A DNA stretch of 64,000 nt from Agapanthus africanus (Eukaryota > Streptophyta > Magnoliopsida > Asparagales > Amaryllidaceae). The stretch is from the NCBI GenBank assembly GCA_030015575.1, contig CM057339.1, positions 700,364,761 to 700,428,760 on the forward strand. The letters are read 5' to 3'. The notes below the pieces were generated by a model. It was not told where the DNA came from. It saw nothing but the letters and a program-made list of their open reading frames with translations, and ran no database searches. Below are positions 11,162 to 22,740 of the stretch, in pieces. A program made the position numbers and the translations under genes. Every line of letters begins with the position of its first letter. The stretch's first letter is position 1.

Positions 11162-12000
11162 CCGACCAAAGCCAGAATGGCCTCGAAACTCAAAAGCAAA
11201 TATGAATAGGTTGTCGCTTTCAAAAGCAAAAACCCCAAGTACGTCTGCGTTTCGACAGTGACACTGATGAACCCGACACTGGATGTCGGTCCTTCCATAA
11301 AAATCACCCTCATTTCGGTAGTGATACAGACTAGTCTGATATTGAAGGCTCATCTAGAAGCAAAAATCGCCCTCGTTTAGGCAGCGACACTAAAGAATCA
11401 GAAGAAGAGGATCCGTCTTGCAACAGATGTGCAAATCGGGCTCTCATGCAAAAAGCGAAGCTAAGAGAGACCTTCAAAGTTACGGAAAGGTCCCCGGCCG
11501 TCATAAGGGTGCCGGAGCAGATGTGAAAAGAGCTCGATGCATTGTCAGTCTCCACTGTGGACCAGCTGAAGACCTTCTACGTTTCCGGAAGAAAGAGTGG
11601 ACAGAAGAGAATCCTGTTTTTTAGGTCAAATCCTGTAGTGCACCTAGACGATTTGTCTTTCACATGCCTTCCCTATGAAAGATGTATAAGAGTCGTCCTA
11701 AACCCTAGATATTATGCGCCAGAGATGCGGGAATATTTTAAAAAGTGTGAATGTCGGTTATATAAAAAAAAACTCCGAAAAGAAGTTTTATGAGGAGATG
11801 TGGCACCCGCCTCAGGTCTGAGCACTCATCGATGGATGAATCCCAGATAGACGGGGCATATGTTTCATTCAACATGACATCAAGGCATGCTACATGATCC
11901 ATATTACTGAAGCCAGCGAAGAGTCAAATGATGAAGACGAGCTAGCCGAGCAAAAAGATGCCCCTTAAGAGTTCGAAGATGGCAGATAAGCAACCTTCGA
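11162..12000 (+). pseudogene. Protease to reverse transcriptase spacer of G
   Basis: About 0.8 kb of broken, low-conservation coding sequence between the protease and reverse transcriptase. The longest open piece (about 11620-11793) has no recognisable domain. Its position and the continued + strand coding bias suggest the usual Tat inter-domain spacer. Confidence 0.5.
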
Positions 12001-13030
12001 CAAGCTAACCGAGGTTGATTTGGTAATGCCTGATAATCTAAGGCCGACCTACATCAGCTCACTCTTGTCTGAGGAAATGAAAGAGCAGATAATCGCCCTG
12101 CAGCATGAGTTCGTCGACTGCTTCGCGTAGACATACAAAGAAACGCTTTGCCTCTCCCCTAAAGTGGCCATGCATAAGCTGGCTATATCTCCTGATGCCA
12201 AGCCAATCAAACAAGCTTCTCGAAGAATGAGAAGAGAACTGGAAGAAAAGGTCATCGAGAAAACCAAGAAACTCATCGAAGCCGGTTTCATCAGAGAAGA
12301 GAAATATGCGAACTGGATTGTATGCATCATCCCAGTGAAAAAAAAAAGAATGGGCAGATCCGAGTCTGCGTTGATTTTAGGGACCTTAACAAGGCATGCC
12401 CTAAAGATGATTTCCCGCTTCCAGTCATGGAAACGATGGTCTATAACACCTCAAATTACGAGCTGTTCACTTTCATGGATGGTTCGTCTGGGTACAATCA
12501 GATAAAAATGTCGCCTGAGGATTAGAAGCATACAGCATTTTGAACCCCGATAGGCATATACTGTTACAAAATGATTTCATTTGGACTGAAGAATGCAGGC
12601 GCCACATATCAAAGGGAAATGACCAAGATCTTTGACGACTTAATCCATAAAGTCGTCGAATATTGTGTTGATGATTTGGTCGTCAAGACTAAAGCCAAGG
12701 CCGACCACATCCAAGACCTCAGGACCGTTTTCACCAGGCTGAGGGAACATGATCTGAAGATGAATCCTCTGAAGTGTGCTTTTGGTATGTCGTCGGGAAA
12801 ATCCTTGGGCTTCATAGTCCGACAACGGGGGATCGAAGTTGACCCATCAAAGATAAAGGACATTATGGGGATGCCTCCTCCAAAGAATCTGACACAGCTA
12901 AGATCCTTGCAAGAAAAACTCGCTTACATACGAAGGTTCATCTCGAACCTATCGGGGAGATGTCGGCCTTTCTCGAAGCTCGTGAAGAAAGGAGCTCTTT
13001 TCGTATGGGATGCCGAATGTCAATAAGCGT
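12001..13030 (+). pseudogene. Reverse transcriptase of G, broken
   Basis: The RT domain starts near 12110 (DCFA, then KVAMHKLAI) and includes KKLIEAGFIREEKYANWI, VCVDFRDLNKACP, FTFMDGSSGYNQIKM and FGLKNAGATYQR. The catalytic box reads EYCVDDL (about 12658-12678), with Cys in place of the usual aromatic residue. A run of ten A residues at 12339-12348 shifts the frame; TAG at 12523-12525 and TGA at about 12541 interrupt it, and TAA at 13024-13026 separates it from RNase H. About 300 codons, normal for the family, but not translatable as one chain. Confidence 0.9.
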
Positions 13031-13480
13031 TTGAAAATATCAAACAGTACATGTTGCACCTTCCAGTGGTTGCTGCTCCGATCCCAAATAAACCGTTGAT
13101 TCTCTATACTGCCGCGCTAGATGAGTCACTCGGTGCACTCCTCGTCCAGAATAATGAGAAGGGAAAAGAGAATGCCCTCTACTACCTCAGTCGAACATTA
13201 GTCGGGGTGGAACATAACTATTCCCCAATCAAAAAGCTGTGCATGTCCTAATATTTGCCATGAAAAAGCTAAGACAGTATCTTCTTGCTCATCGGGTTAT
13301 ACTAATCTCAAAGGTCGACCTGCTCAAACACTTAATGACCAAAGCAAGCCTAGCCGGTAGAATGGAAAGATGGGCTGCTGCTTGAATTTGACATAATCTA
13401 CTCCTCAGAGAGCAGTAAAAGGGAAAGTCCTCGCCAACTTCCTTGTTGCTCATCCTATACCAGAAGGGTCACCATTCAAT
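13031..13480 (+). pseudogene. RNase H (retroelement type) of G, broken
   Basis: It continues the RT frame: LILYTAALDESLGALLVQ, ALYYLSRTL and the conserved E-x-NYSPIEK-like segment, then after a frameshift near 13245 LIFAMKKLRQYLLAH and KVDLLKHLMTKASLAGRME. The first catalytic Asp position reads TAALDES, where DAS is usual. The domain removes RNA from RNA-DNA hybrids during reverse transcription. Confidence 0.8.
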
Positions 13481-13499
13481 TGCGAGTTACCCGACGAAC

Positions 13500-14066
13500 A
13501 AGTGCTGCACCTCGAGGATGACGAGCCATGTTGGGAGCTCTACTTTGACAGAGCCTCATCAATAAGAACCTCCAGCAAATCAAGCGTCCCACAGATAAGG
13601 GATAGGATTGGTGTTCATCACGCTTTCAATAGGATCCTTACGAAGTTCTTTTGTTCTCACCGAGCCTCGCACAAACAACGAGGCTGAGTACGAAACTCTG
13701 ATAGCTGGTTTGGATCTCACCATAGAAATGGAAATCCTTTGGCTACGAGTCTACGGTGATTCCCAGCTTGTCGTCAACCATGTAAGTGGCGACTATAAGA
13801 TATACAAATCCGAGATAGCTCGGTACAAAAGCCAAGTGGTAGAGCTCATGAAACAGTTCACCCATATTGAACTGATGAGAGTTCCTAGGGCGTTGAATGG
13901 AAAAGCTGACGTACTCGCTCACTTAGCCAAAGAGTTGGCTGATCCCAATATGGATGAAATTTTGATAACAGTCAGAAGCCGGAAAATTCTACCTCCAGTC
14001 TCTTTGCATGAAGAAGGAAGCATAGAACAAGAGAATAATCTTGCCGAAGAAACTCCGATCATTTAA
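13500..14066 (+). pseudogene. Second, archaeal-type RNase H (aRNH) of G, broken
   Basis: It starts with PCWELYFDRASS (Tat consensus has DGAS), shifts frame near 13610, then reads TEPRTNNEAEYETLIAGL, LRVYGDSQLVVNHVSGDY and HIELMRVPRALNGKADVLAH, ending before 14066. The D...E...D...D core of an RNase HI fold is visible apart from the frame break. A second RNase H between the retroelement RNase H and integrase is characteristic of the Tat clade and places G there. Confidence 0.88.
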
Positions 14067-14089
14067 GACGAGCCCGATTAGAGAGAACC

Positions 14090-14484
14090 TTTCATAGAAT
14101 ACCTCCAATACGACGAGCTGCCCAAAGAAAAATCTGTGAGGATTCAGCTGAAGAAGAGAGCTCTTCGATACATGTTTGTAAATAATACGCTATACCGCAG
14201 ATCATACGACCAACTCTGGCTCAGGTGTCTATCCTCGGTCGAAGCCCAAAAAGTCATGAAAGAAGTTCACTCGGGTGTCTGTGGAGCTCACCAATCTGGC
14301 CCTAAAATGCTTCTTCAAATTAAACAGCTTAGATATTACTGGCCAACCATGATAAGGGATTGTGAAGAGCATGCGAAGAGGTGTCATCTATACCAAATTC
14401 ACGGTGGCTTCATTCATAAGTATCCCAATCCGCTGCATCCTACGGTGGCATCATGGCCCTTTGATGTTTAGGGCACCAACATAA
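14090..14484 (+). pseudogene. Integrase N-terminal zinc-binding domain of G, cut by C/B
   Basis: LRYMFVNNTLYRRSYD then a histidine-cysteine array: HSGVCGAHQSGPKML, YYWPTMIRDCEEHAKRC. The second Cys of the CxxC pair is replaced (CHLYQ, usually CxxCQ). The start of the catalytic core (WPFDV then a TAG where Trp is expected) is cut at 14485 by the left LTR of C/B. The rest of the integrase and the 3' LTR of G must lie beyond the right edge. Confidence 0.85.
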
Positions 14485-16526
14485 TGTAAGTCTACGGTAG
14501 CGCCCCGGCCGTCATTCAGACGCCAAACGCGAAACAAAAACTTTTATAACTGGCGCTATCGCATACTATAACCCGGATCTTTTCATTAATGCTAAACTAA
14601 CAAACTGTAAAGAGGTAGAAAGACTATACCGATCGATCCGAGTCCTTCGGTCTTTAGCCATCATCCCACGCTCCTTTGCGGCAACTCCGATCTCTTTGCT
14701 CCTCGTCGAGGTGGCACCACATCTACGGATCTTTAAACGGGCTCCCGCCTCTATACCGAGGCAACTCGGTCATCAAGTCTGCTAAAAGAGATGACCAAGA
14801 TGAAGTAGAGAATGAGTAGAATACATTGTCTCAAACACTCTTTGGTTCTCATCACATGAGAGGGTAAGAGTGGAGGTTGAAGAAGATGCTAGGGTTTGGA
14901 AATGATGAACTCATGAAAACTTAAGAGAGCAAAAGAAAACTAAGCATAATAATCTTCTCTCTTTTCCTTCTCATGTGAATAGATGAATGGGGTTGAAGTC
15001 TTTTATCAAAAACTAAAAGAGAAATATCTCCTCAAAAAATCTCTTCACAAAACAAACCTCATTTAATGCTATCATGACTCACTTGGTGACTCATTGGCAT
15101 GAGTCGCTAAGGAACATGCTAGAACAAATGAGTCACTAATCATGAGTCATTAACAATGAGTCACCATTTCCAAAAACCAAATAATCATTTAAACCAAAAT
15201 GATTAATCCAAAAAGAAATGCATCTTCTAAAATATTCTCATAACGGATTACGAAAATACCCCTCGTCTGTATATACATATCTGTATCCGTATTCCGACCG
15301 AATACGAATACGAGAGACTAAAATATTCCGACTCAATATAATACATGGATCCGGCTTAAACCAAAGCCCACCAGTATTATCTGCCCGAAATATGACACGT
15401 GCGTAAACGCACGTGCATTTTCCGAACCCTTCCATAAAACCATACGGCCTCTACAACATTTCGCCCGAACTTGGGAAACTATTTGTAGGGGACTCTAAAG
15501 ACTCGTCAGTACCCTGGCTGTAGGTTTAACCATAAGCACGTCAGCAGCACTAGCAGTGCGTAACGGCTGCCCATGTACTGACCTCAAGGGAAGACGATGA
15601 GAGAACTAATCCTCGAACCCTACTAAGCCTATCAGTGACAATATACATACAGTCCGGTCCGTTCGTCTATGAGTATCGCATATCAGGCCTAGGGGGCTGG
15701 TAACGTCAGACCCCAATAGCGGTATAAGTCGTGTCGGAGTGTTGCCCAGAACACCCTGAGATACTACTGGAGTACCTACCAGTAAATCTCCTGTCTCGGC
15801 CGAGGGCTATGTGTAATGGCTCTCCTAGACACAGCGCGATCTCACCACCAATACCGGGAGAGACGAATCCCCTGCCGATCCGCTCACTTGCCTCCATGTG
15901 GTTCGGGACTGTACCCAAAAAGAACCTGTTTGCACGACTCTTTTGAGCCGTGGTAGGGTAGAAATCAAAGCACAGTGGGAACTCACACGAGACAAATGAC
16001 GACCTCAGGTCGATGAACTAACCTGTACACATGTCACCAGGGAACTACTATCTGACGCTAGGTATAATACCAACTAGCAGGTTCCTGGCGAGTCATGTCC
16101 GGTGTACTCATAACCCAATGAGCACCTGTATACATCTTAGGTGATCCAACTGACACCAGTAGCTTGTGAGACCGGCCATCGCCCCTCGTCGGGGTCTCAA
16201 CTGTATACACTAGTCTACTCCGGAGTATCGATGCCCTGTCTCGAAACTCCTACGACTAGGGACCACAATTAAGGATGTGCTTATGGACTACCTAACTCTC
16301 ACGTATATGATCGCCATCATACTGTTGGTAGTCAAGCAAGATCCTAAGGGCTCTATCAACGTGTAATAGTGATCAGTCACCTGAACCTGTACACGACTGA
16401 TAAAGGCAAACCAGATAGCATACTATCATCTCGAGTAAGACTGTACTACCGGTATAGGTCCTCCTCAATCATTGCAATCACGTACCTGCGATCCAATAAT
16501 TGACTTTGAGGGCACTATATCCAACA
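14485..16526 (-). repeat. 3' LTR of C/B (2042 bp)
   Basis: On the minus strand it begins TGTTGGATATAGTGCCCTC after the tract AAGTAGGAGAT and ends CTACCGTAGACTTACA at 14485. It matches the A LTR and the partial 57062-58608 copy. It contains the segment of about 200 bp missing from the A LTR. Confidence 0.92.
15070..15165 (-). promoter_or_regulatory. Cluster of TGASTCA motifs in the C/B LTR
   Basis: Five exact TGACTCA or TGAGTCA heptamers and one variant within about 95 bp. This is the palindromic bZIP (GCN4/AP-1-like) core. The matching cluster occurs in the other LTR (57650-57745). It lies in the LTR part expected to hold enhancers. Binding is inferred, not shown. Confidence 0.5.
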
Positions 16527-16527
16527 A

Positions 16528-16538
16528 TCTCCTACTTG
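16528..16538 (-). other. Polypurine tract of C/B
   Basis: The minus-strand purine run AAGTAGGAGA abuts the 3' LTR start at 16526, equivalent to AAGTGGGAGA in A, D and E. Confidence 0.8.
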
Positions 16539-16559
16539 CACTTAAGGCTAATTATTACG

Positions 16560-18611
16560 ATGTCGCATACTCACAGCCCGTGTGATACCGAACACCCAAC
16601 TCCTTTACTAATCAGTTTCACAAAGCTCGTTTGTAAATCTCTTGTGTTCGAGAAATAACCTCAATGAGTGGATCCGCCCTGATGTTTCTTTCTATTTCTC
16701 TCTTAATCTCAAGTTCGCAGAGAAAGCCATCTCCCGAATTGAGTAATACCTGTCTTAGAATATGTCTGGATATCTGATGGGACCTAGTTCATGAATGAAC
16801 TCCAAATCCAAACTTCTTAGACTGTATCGATCACTGAAACTAATCAGTGTCCTGCACCATGCCTCCCACAGTATCCTCTTGGACCAATTGTCCATAATAC
16901 TGTCCCTCGTTAGAGGGAAAACTATAACACTGACAATCACTCTGTCATCCATGTCACCTTTGAAGCCTGGAATGATAACCGTCTCCCGAAGGAGGCTGCC
17001 GTCATCAAATCCGCAGAACATGCACTTATGTTCTAAAACTGCTTTCTTATGTTTCTTCAGAATTGGATTAATATAAACTTATCGCATCAAGTGCAAAAAC
17101 AACATCTGGTGTGGTACTTGACATCTCACGATTGACTCAATTGCCTAAGCAAGTGATATGCCAATCATGCACATCCCTCTCCCTTTTAGTCTGTAAGACA
17201 CCTTTAGAGAGGGTGACTCCATCATCTGCAGGTACACCACCATGCCAGGAGTCACCTATTCTAAAAACTATTAGAATACTGTCAAAGCACCCATATTGGG
17301 AAAGTACCCAAATCTAGATCTAAAACCATAGATCTAGAAACCAGAATGTCAGATATTATATCCATATCCTTTGTGGAGAAACAACTATGTGACGACCACA
17401 GTACAACCGATCGTAGTATAGGAATTTTATATCCTACTCTGTGTATGTTATCCAAATACCAGGACATCACACCCTACTACCTTCTTAACAGATCCATTCC
17501 CTATTCTGAAGAAGTCAAAGCCATGATTGTCACATCAAAATTAGATGATCTATCTCCGCTATATTTGCTCTAGTCTATAAATAGACATAAGCTACTTGCC
17601 CACTATGCTTCCGCTGCTCCCACTGACCACAACAACCCTCTGGCAGAATAATATATACATGCACTTCAAAAGCTAGTTTAGAACGACGCTATACTTAACC
17701 TCCTGCCGGGTCTCATAGCCTGGAACAACAGTAGTGTCAAGTCCGGGTAAACAAGAACCTCCCTGTCACCGTCCTTGAGGCTACCGGAGTACCTCTCGGG
17801 TGTCTGAGGTTACCCACCATATCTGCGGAGTGGCTAATGGAATGTCAAACCTGATTGAATCTTTAGGTTCTATTAAATTTTCCGTAATCATTTGCGGTTC
17901 TGTAATCACTTCCAGTACTACCATACTCTCACTACTAATTTCTGAAAAAATCCATTTTACTAAAACTGTGGCAAGTCAAGAACAATATCACCATTGATCT
18001 TCCAGATGGTAGAAAGTCAACCCTCGACATAGCCTGGGTCAACCCACAAACTGCCATTACAGAAACGTGCCCTGAGTTATCCAGAGTCTGGTTTTAAGCA
18101 TAAGCCGGACAACTCCCCGTACCTTAACATCGTTAAGATATGAACCATTCTATATCCAATATAGAAACTTTAGCACTTATTTAATTGGAACCAGATTCTA
18201 ATCATGCAGCTGTCTCCAGTGCATATCAACTTAATGGAGAGAGGCTAATCAGCGTTACTCAACTTAGAAATACATCCAATTATGAGTAACCTGAAAGAGA
18301 AACAAGTTTCTCAAAACCATTACTATCAACTGAATACCAATCACAAGTATCTACATCTTCGATCTCTTTGAAGAATCCTAATACTTGCGATACCTGGTTC
18401 TCTACTTTATTCCTATACCCACAACATCTCAAAACTTAGACCTTATATTTCTACGAAACACTTGTCTAAAAACTAGAGAAGTTATAAGTAAACAAAACAT
18501 AGTACGATGACCAATCCCTTTGTCCTGATGGACACTAGACAACATACAATACTCTGTATGAGTCCCCTGAATCTAATAACTCAAAACCTGTGCAACGTAG
18601 GTTGAAAACTA
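16560..18611 (-). pseudogene. Decayed copia pol of C/B: RNase H, reverse transcriptase, integrase tail
   Basis: Read right to left: integrase-tail remnants (about 17700-18100), then the reverse-transcriptase active-site remnant YLDN at 17458-17447 (YLDD in A), followed by NIHRVG, then RNase H tail sequence with PIRYPDIF near 16780-16755. Frame changes and stops match those of A, notably the shift just before the YLDD/N codons. The last catalytic Asp has become Asn. Confidence 0.75.
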
Positions 18612-18616
18612 TACTT
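18612..18616. repeat. Left TSD of element D (tactt)
   Basis: The five bases before the TG of the D 5' LTR. The identical tactt follows the D 3' LTR at 28995-28999. This proves a single insertion event into C/B. Confidence 0.95.
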
Positions 18617-20826
18617 TGTTAGTTATATGTATGCCCTAGAGGCTATTGCTATACATAGGATGTATATTGTAGTGGATGTTGGGACATATATAGGGAGGAC
18701 TTTCTTGCTCGACATGATAGTATACTATCTGGTTGCTCTTTACCTTAACGTGTACACAGATTGTCTCTCTATTACATGTTGGTAAAGCCCTTAGGATGTG
18801 TACTTGACTACCTGGACTATGATGCGGATCATACTAATGGGGATATGGTAGTCCATAAGTACATCCTTCAAGGTCCCTAGTCGTGGGTGTATCGAGATGG
18901 GGCATCGATATACCAGAGTAGACTAGCGTATACCTTCTCGACCCATACAGATGGGCGATGGATGATCCCATATCCATTGGTGTTTGACATCAGAGATGAT
19001 ATACGGGTGCTCAGTGAAGACTGGGTACACTGGACGGACTCGCCAAGAACTCCCAGATGGTATTATACCTTACGTCAGATGGCAGTTCTCTGGTGACACT
19101 GGTACAGGTTAGTCTGTAGACCCGAGATCGTCATAGAGTCTTGTGTGATTCCCACTGTGCTTTGATTTCCACCTTACCACGTCCAAGAGGGCATGCAAAA
19201 CGGTGGTTTTTGGGTACAGTCCCGAATCACATGGAGGCAATGAGCGATAGGAGGGGATTCGTCTCTCCCGGTATAGGGAGTTGATGTTGCGCTGTGTTCG
19301 ATTGGCTATAACCGGAAATCCCTGGCCAGGGTTGCTGAGATTTACTGGTAAGTGTTACCAGTAGTTTCTCGAACTGTTATAGACCTCATATCGACACGAC
19401 TTATCGAGCTATTGGGGTCTGACGTTTACCACCCCTAGGCAAGATATGCGACATATCAGACGACGAGACCGGACTGTACGGTAAGTGTTACTGGTTGGAT
19501 TCACAGGAGTGTGAGCGGGCTTGCTCGTCGATCTTCTCATCGCTCAATACCCGGGTGGCCGTTACGTTTAGCAGACCGCTTGCGGCTTGTGGGTGTTTGA
19601 TATGATCATCACCTGCTGCCGGCGTATTGACGAGTCATTAGAGTCCTACACAGAGGTTTCCTGGCTCAAGCGAAACGAAATAGGAGCGCATATGAGATAT
19701 GTGCGGGACCGAGAATAATGCGTGTATATGATACCGTATCCTATTCTCGCGATGAATGTATCGATTGGTTGTATGCGATATAGCCTAGTTATCGAATCAA
19801 GGATTGATTCAGTAAGCCGATACATAGGATACTAGTCGGTTATATGCGATATGACCGGATCGTTAAATCAAGTGTTGATTTAATGATTTAATGTATAATT
19901 ATATATTTGATATATTACTTTGCATTAACTAGTATTGGTTCACTTTAAATGGATTCTCTCACTTGGTTTGTGCAAGTTGTATATGTGATATACTTTTGTG
20001 CACATGATTGTATCATGTTTGATGATGCATGCTTATTTGGTTAAGTGTAAAGAATTAAACCATGGTTAAATTGATGATTAGGGTTTCTTATTCATTTATT
20101 TATTTATTTATTCTTTTTGAAAATTAAAAGGATAAATTGATATGGTGGCTTTCTTTGTATCTTTCATGAAGCTTCATGAAGTGTTGAAAGTTTGACCACA
20201 TTTGTCTCATGCTTAACCCTAACCATTCCACTTAACCATGATCCATTCTCTACACTTAACCATGGTTTGAATATGATAAGTATTCATTTTCTTTTCCATT
20301 TTTAATTAACTTATCATATTCTTTCTTCTTCTTCTTCATCTTGACAACAAGAAGAAAACCTTGCTCCTTCAATGGCAACTTGAGCATATGAGTGAGAAAT
20401 CGAATTCTAAAGTGAACCCACCTCCTATTTCTTCATCCTCTACCTCTTGCCAAGTAGTATAGGGTGTTTTCTTCACAAGTTTCATGACTTTGTGAAGTGG
20501 GAGCTTGATCTAGTGATGCCTCGACGTAGATCATCTTCGGCATCGTAGTCGATGACCTAGCCCGCCCATTTCTTCGATGAAGCCGACGCTAGAGCCCGAG
20601 ATTCGATTTGGACAGTGAGGAGACTTCATTGCGGAGCTATGGAGGTGGAGGACCGGATCTACAAAGGTTGTATTTCCGTTCTTTTAGTTAAGTTGTTAAC
20701 TAGTTGCATTTGTCGCCTAAAATTCTAGCCAACGATTCGTATTAGGGTTTCTCGGCACCCGTAAAATTAGAAATTGGCATGGTTGATGCCTTGTGAGACC
20801 TCTTGAGAGTGCCTAAGAACCCTACA
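18617..20826 (+). repeat. 5' LTR of D (2210 bp)
   Basis: TGTTAGTTATATG ... GAACCCTACA. The end is fixed by the PBS one base later. Most differences from the 3' LTR are transitions, several at CpG, as expected for methylated plant repeats. Confidence 0.95.
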
Positions 20827-20827
20827 G

Positions 20828-20840
20828 TGGTATCAGAGCC
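20828..20840 (+). other. Primer-binding site of D (initiator tRNA-Met)
   Basis: TGGTATCAGAGCC, one base after the LTR end. It is complementary to the 3' end of plant initiator tRNA-Met, the usual primer of plant copia elements. Confidence 0.92.
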
Positions 20841-21025
20841 TAGCTAGAGCCTTAGGCGACGCGTAGACGGAGTTAGAAGTCCGATCGAACCAAAACCTAA
20901 CCCGGAAAATGCTCTCTGGACTTTTTTCAAAAACTGGGTTTTTTCCAGATTAAAAATGCTTAAAAAATTTAGCAGGGAATTCTAAGAATTACGGTGCAAA
21001 TTTTTCCCAGAGTTGATTCCATAGT

Positions 21026-21075
21026 GCGGCGGAACCGCGGCAGAAGCCTGGCTTCTGCGGCAGTTCCGCGGCCAG
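21026..21075 (+). other. Post-PBS hairpin of D
   Basis: A long GC-rich inverted repeat: 5' arm GCGGAACCGCGGCAGAAGCC, 3' arm GGCTTCTGCGGCAGTTCCGC. It lies about 198 bp after the PBS. E has one at 199 bp and C/B at about 208 bp. The outer arms are conserved; the inner stem differs in sequence but still pairs. Candidate leader RNA structure. Confidence 0.65.
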
Positions 21076-22740
21076 ATGATGACATCATCATCCCCTGTTT
21101 GCACAGTAACTCCTATTTTATTATGCTGGATTTTCTGGGAATTTTTAATATTTATTCAAGAGTTGAATTTTCTGGGGTTGTTTTGGGGATTCGATTATTC
21201 GATCGGATTGTCAAACTTTGTCTATGTGTTTTTCCGGATATTTTTTAGAATATGTTAAAAAGTTCGACCGGATATAAATACCCAAATTTTCCCCTGCCGG
21301 GAAATTTCCAAGTGTTGGATTTTTCCGTAGTTTAATGACGTTCTAAGTAGTGCAAGTAACGCGATGGTCCCTCTAGAAGACAACAAACCTTAACTCGATT
21401 ATGTGACCGTCTTGAACTGCCCTTTGATCCTTAGGGTTTGGGGCAGTACGGCGTGCCACATGTGAGGCGTTGGCTTGACCCTTCTACTGCTGGACCGTTG
21501 GTACTGAAGCACGAAGTGGATGTTTTTAAACTTGTTTCATGTGTTGAGCTGTTTCGGGAAAACTTGGGTGTTTGACTGTTCGATCGGAAAGTTTAACATT
21601 TTCTGTTTATCTGGAATGTGATACAATATTTGGAATCCACAAGAAGTTATGAGATAACTGAATGAATGTTATAAACATAGCAGTTTAGTCTCACTTGATC
21701 GGTTGCTACGGAATTTTGATGTGATCAAAAGTCCGTCGCAATCACGTAGCGTACGCGGATACTCGTCGGATAAACTTAGTAGACGGCTACATCCCTTAGC
21801 CCCGACCAAGTAACTGTAGGAGAACCCCGTCGCCGAAAGCATCCATTCGGGTGCTCGCAGCAGCGGTGTTCAGCCTTGGTGCACTTCGTCGACGGTATCG
21901 GGGGTGCGGTCGTCTACTGAAGTTTGCGACGAGCATTCGATCAGGATGTCGGGAATCTTGTTGAATTGCTCGACTTGATATTGAAAAGAGTTTTTGATAA
22001 TGAGACTAAAATGCTGGGTTTATAATTGTTAGGCATGCGATGTCTAAGTAATTCATTTGGTCAGGCAAGCGATGTCTGAGGTGGTTGCGGATTCCAACTG
22101 TTGTAGTTTTACACTTTCTTTTCTGTGACCGTAAGTGTAATATGTGATATCGCCGGTTTCGTTGCTATATGTCAACGACAATTGGGATGCGTATGTTTAC
22201 TTACGTTGATGACATGTGATGTTATGTGTTGCTGGATATGTTATATTGGATCGTCGTGTTTGAATAGCCGGGGGTTTTTTATGTGAGATGAGTGTTTTTC
22301 ATTTTCATTCATGTAAAAACTTGTATGTAATATTCTTTTATTGGGGCACTTCCAGGTTGCGGAAGATGTCACCGTTTGTATATTATTTACTTTTCTGCAC
22401 TAGGATAGACCCAAGGAGGAGGGCACAAGTAACCGGGTTCTGGAGTCCAGTGGGATACCAACTCGAGGAGTCGAGTCCGGGTCTCCTAACTCTAGAATTG
22501 GTAGGGTTGCTTGCCGCTCTCGTAGGGGTCTAGGGGTGTGGGTTTGGCTATTCATCACGACCTTGGAATCCGTGTTTTATACTGGCTTGTATTGAAAACA
22601 CGGACATCCTAGTATATCCAATATTTCATATGTTTCTTCTGCTGCGATATCTGTGATGTGATCATGTGATGTTCTGTGATAAATACTGTGTATAGTGTAT
22701 ATGATATATTATATAGGCATTACTTATGTTTTACACCCGC
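21076..22740 (+). other. D leader region, unassigned
   Basis: About 1.7 kb with no recognisable protein in any frame, collinear with E 36900-38555 and with C/B 56800-55900 (reverse). Angela elements normally encode gag here. I see no zinc knuckle or capsid motif. Confidence 0.6.

Larger units (their letters stand above)
7986..14484 (+). mobile_element. Element G: decayed Tat-lineage Ty3/gypsy retrotransposon, internal part
   Basis: It holds, in order, gag, linker, protease, reverse transcriptase, RNase H, a second (archaeal-type) RNase H and the integrase zinc-binding region, which is the Tat-lineage layout. Its 5' end is cut by I and its integrase by C/B. No LTR of G is in the window. Every domain has stops or frameshifts, so this is the oldest recognisable layer of the nest. 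The C/B insertion has left-flank bases cataa (14480-14484) as one TSD copy. Confidence 0.88.

Noticed and set aside
20212-20225. Telomere-like CCCTAA units in the D and E LTRs
   Set aside because: Single units only, no array. A telobox role is possible but not supported.
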